This document shows, piece after piece, positions 24,273 through 26,737 of a DNA stretch of 26,737 nucleotides (positions are counted from its first letter, which is position 1; every line of letters starts with the position of its first letter). Where the stretch lies: assembly GCA_026989405.1 (NCBI GenBank), contig JALSJL010000037.1:1-26737 (forward strand), in the 5' to 3' direction. The DNA is from Marinosulfonomonas sp. (GTDB lineage Bacteria > Pseudomonadota > Alphaproteobacteria > Rhodobacterales > Rhodobacteraceae). The notes beneath the pieces were generated by a model. It was given only the letters and a program-made list of their open reading frames with translations. It was not told the DNA's origin and searched no databases. The translations under genes were made by a program, and so were the position numbers.

Positions 24273-25862
24273 TTAGTGCCGGAAATGGCGCATGCCGGTA
24301 AAGACCATTGCAAGCCCCGCCTCATCGGCGGCCGCAATGACCTCATCGTCACGCATCGAGCCGCCGGGTTGAATGACAGCCGTTGCGCCGGCTTGCGCGG
24401 CGGCCAGAAGCCCGTCGGAAAATGGGAAGAACGCGTCCGATGCGACAACCGAGCCGCGGGTCGGCGGCTGGTCCAGCCCAAGCACCTCGGCCATGTCCTG
24501 CGCCTTGCGGGCCGCAATGCGGGTGCTGTCGACCCGGCTCATCTGGCCGGCACCGATGCCCACGGTTGCCCCGTCCCTGACATAGATGATGGCGTTGGAT
24601 TTCACATGCTTGGCGACTGTCCACGCAAACAGCAGGTCTTTCAGCTGCCTGTCTGTCGGGGCCTTGCGGGTGACGACTTCAAGGTCGTCCGCCGAAATAT
24701 GGCCGGTGTCCTTGTCCTGCACGAGAATGCCGCCGGAAACCTGCCGAAAGGCCAGCGCGGCCTGAAGCGGGTCGGCCATCGCCCCCGTCACCAGAAGGCG
24801 CACGTTCTTTTTGGAGGCAAAGATGTTTCTGGCGTCCGCATCGGCATCCGGCGCGATCACGACCTCTGTGAATATCTTCACGATCTCCTCGGCGGCTGCC
24901 CCGTCAAGCGGCTGGTTCAATGCGACGATCCCGCCAAAGGCGCTGGTGCGGTCGCAGTCGAAGGCCCGGCTGTAGGCCTCTGCCAGACTGGCACCCTGCG
25001 CGACGCCGCAGGGGTTGGCATGTTTGATGATGGCGCAGGCCGGTCCCAGGGCCGGATCAAATTCGCTGACTAGTTCGAACGCGGCATCGGTATCGTTGAT
25101 GTTGTTGTAGCTCAGTTCCTTGCCCTGAAGTTGTCGGGCGGTCGCCACACCCGGTCGCTGCGAGCCGTCCAGGTAGAAGGCGGCTTTCTGATGCGGGTTT
25201 TCGCCATAGCGCAGCCTTTGCCGAAGCGTTCCGGCAAAGGCCCGCCTGCGCGGTGTCTCGACACCGACGGCACCGGCCATCCAGTTCGAGACGGCGGCAT
25301 CATATGCGGCCGTGCGCGCATAGGCCGACTGGGCAAGCTCCCGGCGAAATCCGGCGCTGGTTGCGCCGCTGTTGCGCTCCATTTCCTCAAGCAGTCTTGC
25401 GTAGTCCCGGGTGTCGGTCACCACGGTGACAAATGCGTGGTTCTTGGCTGCGGCCCGGATCATGGCCGGCCCGCCAATGTCGATGTTCTCGATGCACTCA
25501 TCGAAATCCGCGCCTTTGGCAACGGTTTCCTCGAACGGGTAAAGGTTGACCACCAACAGGTCGATTGGCGCAATCGCGTGTTGCTCCATCGCCGCCATGT
25601 GGTCGCGGTTGTCGCGCAAGGCCAGCAAACCGCCATGCACCGCCGGATGCAGAGTCTTGACCCGCCCATCCATCATTTCGGGAAAACCGGTGACGTCCGA
25701 AACGTCTTTCACCTGCAACCCGGCCTCGCGCATCATTTGCGCCGAGCCGCCGGTCGACAGCAATTCCACCCCGTGGGACGCAAGCGACCTGGCCAGGTCA
25801 AGCAGACCGGATTTGTCGGACACGGAAAGCAACGCGCGGTTTATTGGCATGAATTCGGACAT
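24273..25862 (-). CDS. purH: Bifunctional AICAR formyltransferase / IMP cyclohydrolase
   Basis: PurH catalyses the last two steps of IMP synthesis. The 529-aa protein has the N-terminal MGS-like cyclohydrolase domain (ALLSVSDKSGL, STGGSA at 36-41, GRVKTLHP at 66-73, NLYPFE 106-111, ENIDIGGPAMIRAAAKN) and the formyltransferase domain (RYGENPHQ 218-225, KHANPCG 280-286 with the catalytic Lys-His pair, and SDAFFPFSDG near the C-terminus). I chose ATG 25860-25862, with GGGAG eight bases before it, rather than the in-frame GTG five codons upstream. It lies 23 bp after the heparinase-family gene and 6 bp before lspA on one likely transcript. Confidence 0.97.
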   Translation of the reverse strand: MSEFMPINRALLSVSDKSGLLDLARSLASHGVELLSTGGSAQMMREAGLQVKDVSDVTGFPEMMDGRVKTLHPAVHGGLLALRDNRDHMAAMEQHAIAPIDLLVVNLYPFEETVAKGADFDECIENIDIGGPAMIRAAAKNHAFVTVVTDTRDYARLLEEMERNSGATSAGFRRELAQSAYARTAAYDAAVSNWMAGAVGVETPRRRAFAGTLRQRLRYGENPHQKAAFYLDGSQRPGVATARQLQGKELSYNNINDTDAAFELVSEFDPALGPACAIIKHANPCGVAQGASLAEAYSRAFDCDRTSAFGGIVALNQPLDGAAAEEIVKIFTEVVIAPDADADARNIFASKKNVRLLVTGAMADPLQAALAFRQVSGGILVQDKDTGHISADDLEVVTRKAPTDRQLKDLLFAWTVAKHVKSNAIIYVRDGATVGIGAGQMSRVDSTRIAARKAQDMAEVLGLDQPPTRGSVVASDAFFPFSDGLLAAAQAGATAVIQPGGSMRDDEVIAAADEAGLAMVFTGMRHFRH

Positions 25863-25885
25863 TTGGCAGGCTCCCACAGGTCAGT

Positions 25886-26737
25886 TCAGAGCAAATCGTC
25901 ATCCCGGTTCAGATCGCGCACCGCATCGGGGGTGAACTGCGCCTTGGAAAGCGACCAGCGAATGCGCGTCGCATACTCCAAAGCGGTGGCAGATAGAACC
26001 ACCTGTTTCGTCGCACGCGGCTTCAGGCGGCCTTTTTCCAGGTAAACACTGGGTTCCAGCGACAGCCGGGCGGTGCCATCGTGGCGGAACACCCAGATTT
26101 CGCCGCTCTTGAGCGCCATCGAAACCGCCGCCCCGCCCATGTCCAGCTCTGCATCGACATCGGGGTGCAGGTGAAAGTGAGCCTTGAAGCGGATACCCTG
26201 CAGGTTGAGCCTGTCCATCATCCGGTCGAAAACCTTCTGGTCGGATGGCTCGATTGCCGCCAGCGTGTCTTCGCCCGAGATCGACCTGCCCGTTGGCGCC
26301 ACCTCGATCCGCCGGATGTGGGTCAGGCCGTGGCTGGCAAGGTAGCCGTCGTGCCCGGCGACCAGGCCGTGGACACCGCTGTCGACCAGAAATTGCACGC
26401 GCACATCAACTGGCCCGTTGCGCAACAATTCGCGCTCATGGCCGCCGATCAGGGTCTTGCGGCCCAGTTGCGCGCTTGAACGCCCCTCAAGCGCGACGGT
26501 CGAATGCGACGCCGTCGCGCGCCCGGCACGGCGCCAGTCACGGCCGAAACTGACCCCGGACCCGCAGTTCACGATCAACGGGCGCCGGCCCGATGTCAGC
26601 TCGAACGCCAGGGTCGAGGCATGCGCGTTGCTGGACGCGCGGCCGGCCGGTGGCGGGGCCGCGTCGATGATCAGGCTTGTGCGCCCGCCGTGCAGACGCG
26701 CAAACCCCATGGCCAGGCCATCGGGCATCAGGGCCTT
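25886..26737 (-). CDS. Heparinase II/III family protein, C-terminal part only
   Basis: The frame is open to the window edge, so the N-terminus and the alpha/alpha toroid catalytic half are missing. The 283 visible residues match the C-terminal beta-sandwich domain of heparinase II/III-like proteins: a Gly/Ala-rich strand with GRTSLIIDAAPPPAG, SNAHASTLAFELTSGRRPLIV, and NCGSGVSFGRDWRRAGRATA followed by SHSTVALEG, where the His after Ala-Ser is a family position. The tail RAKTKQV-like basic region and VRDLNRDDDLL end the protein. In Rhodobacterales a gene of this family commonly precedes purH. Whether it cleaves a host-derived glycan or a self-made exopolysaccharide is unknown. The gene is co-directional with purH at 23 bp. 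Confidence 0.85.
   Translation of the reverse strand, partial: KALMPDGLAMGFARLHGGRTSLIIDAAPPPAGRASSNAHASTLAFELTSGRRPLIVNCGSGVSFGRDWRRAGRATASHSTVALEGRSSAQLGRKTLIGGHERELLRNGPVDVRVQFLVDSGVHGLVAGHDGYLASHGLTHIRRIEVAPTGRSISGEDTLAAIEPSDQKVFDRMMDRLNLQGIRFKAHFHLHPDVDAELDMGGAAVSMALKSGEIWVFRHDGTARLSLEPSVYLEKGRLKPRATKQVVLSATALEYATRIRWSLSKAQFTPDAVRDLNRDDDLL

Overview
The window looks like chromosomal DNA of an alphaproteobacterium of the order Rhodobacterales (Rhodobacteraceae, possibly Roseobacter group). It is GC-rich with matching codon use. It has a 41-residue RpmJ of the alphaproteobacterial type, a MutL with its own endonuclease motif, separate LYS1-like and LYS9-like saccharopine dehydrogenases, and a heparinase II/III gene beside purH. 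I see no insertion sequence, prophage, CRISPR array or integrase. Almost everything is ordinary vertical chromosome, densely packed and mostly on the minus strand.

Layout. (1) 1-2646, minus: EF-Tu (cut at the window edge), a small lipoprotein and an N-formylglutamate amidohydrolase. (2) 2702-3125, plus: a strong-looking promoter, tRNA-Val(GAC), rpmJ and an intrinsic terminator. (3) 3152-4792, minus: a secreted caspase-like protein that has lost its catalytic cysteine and carries two peptidoglycan-binding domains. (4) 4926-14945, minus: an eight-gene unit of an acyl-CoA synthetase, a complete Liv-type ABC importer (livG, livH, livM, binding protein, livF), a protein fusing two CDGSH domains to a glutamate-synthase-like FMN/Fe-S domain, and a PaaK-like adenylate-forming protein. 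(5) 15253-17468, plus, divergent from the ABC unit: a two-gene saccharopine pathway for lysine. (6) 17491-26737, minus: a DUF3775 protein, rmuC, mutL, a pair of M16 peptidases (one inactive, one active), lspA, purH and the C-terminal part of a heparinase II/III-family gene.

How the genes work together. The ABC unit reads as 'import a carboxylate, then trap it as a CoA thioester': two ligase-fold proteins flank a hydrophobic/branched amino-acid-type importer. The substrate cannot be told from sequence. The last two genes are the oddest part: a dual-CDGSH/FMN fusion and a PaaK-like protein whose C-terminal catalytic lysine position reads as leucine. Two perfect GC hairpins (9 and 10 bp stems) separate the binding-protein gene from livF and probably set protein ratios. 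The lysine genes convert lysine plus 2-oxoglutarate to saccharopine and then to aminoadipate semialdehyde plus glutamate. MutL and RmuC are translationally coupled and both act on DNA. The two M16 proteins are coupled and probably form a heterodimer. lspA and purH share a transcript but not an obvious function.

Start codons were re-chosen where the longest open frame ran into upstream genes or lacked a ribosome binding site. Family assignments come from motif reading, not database searches.
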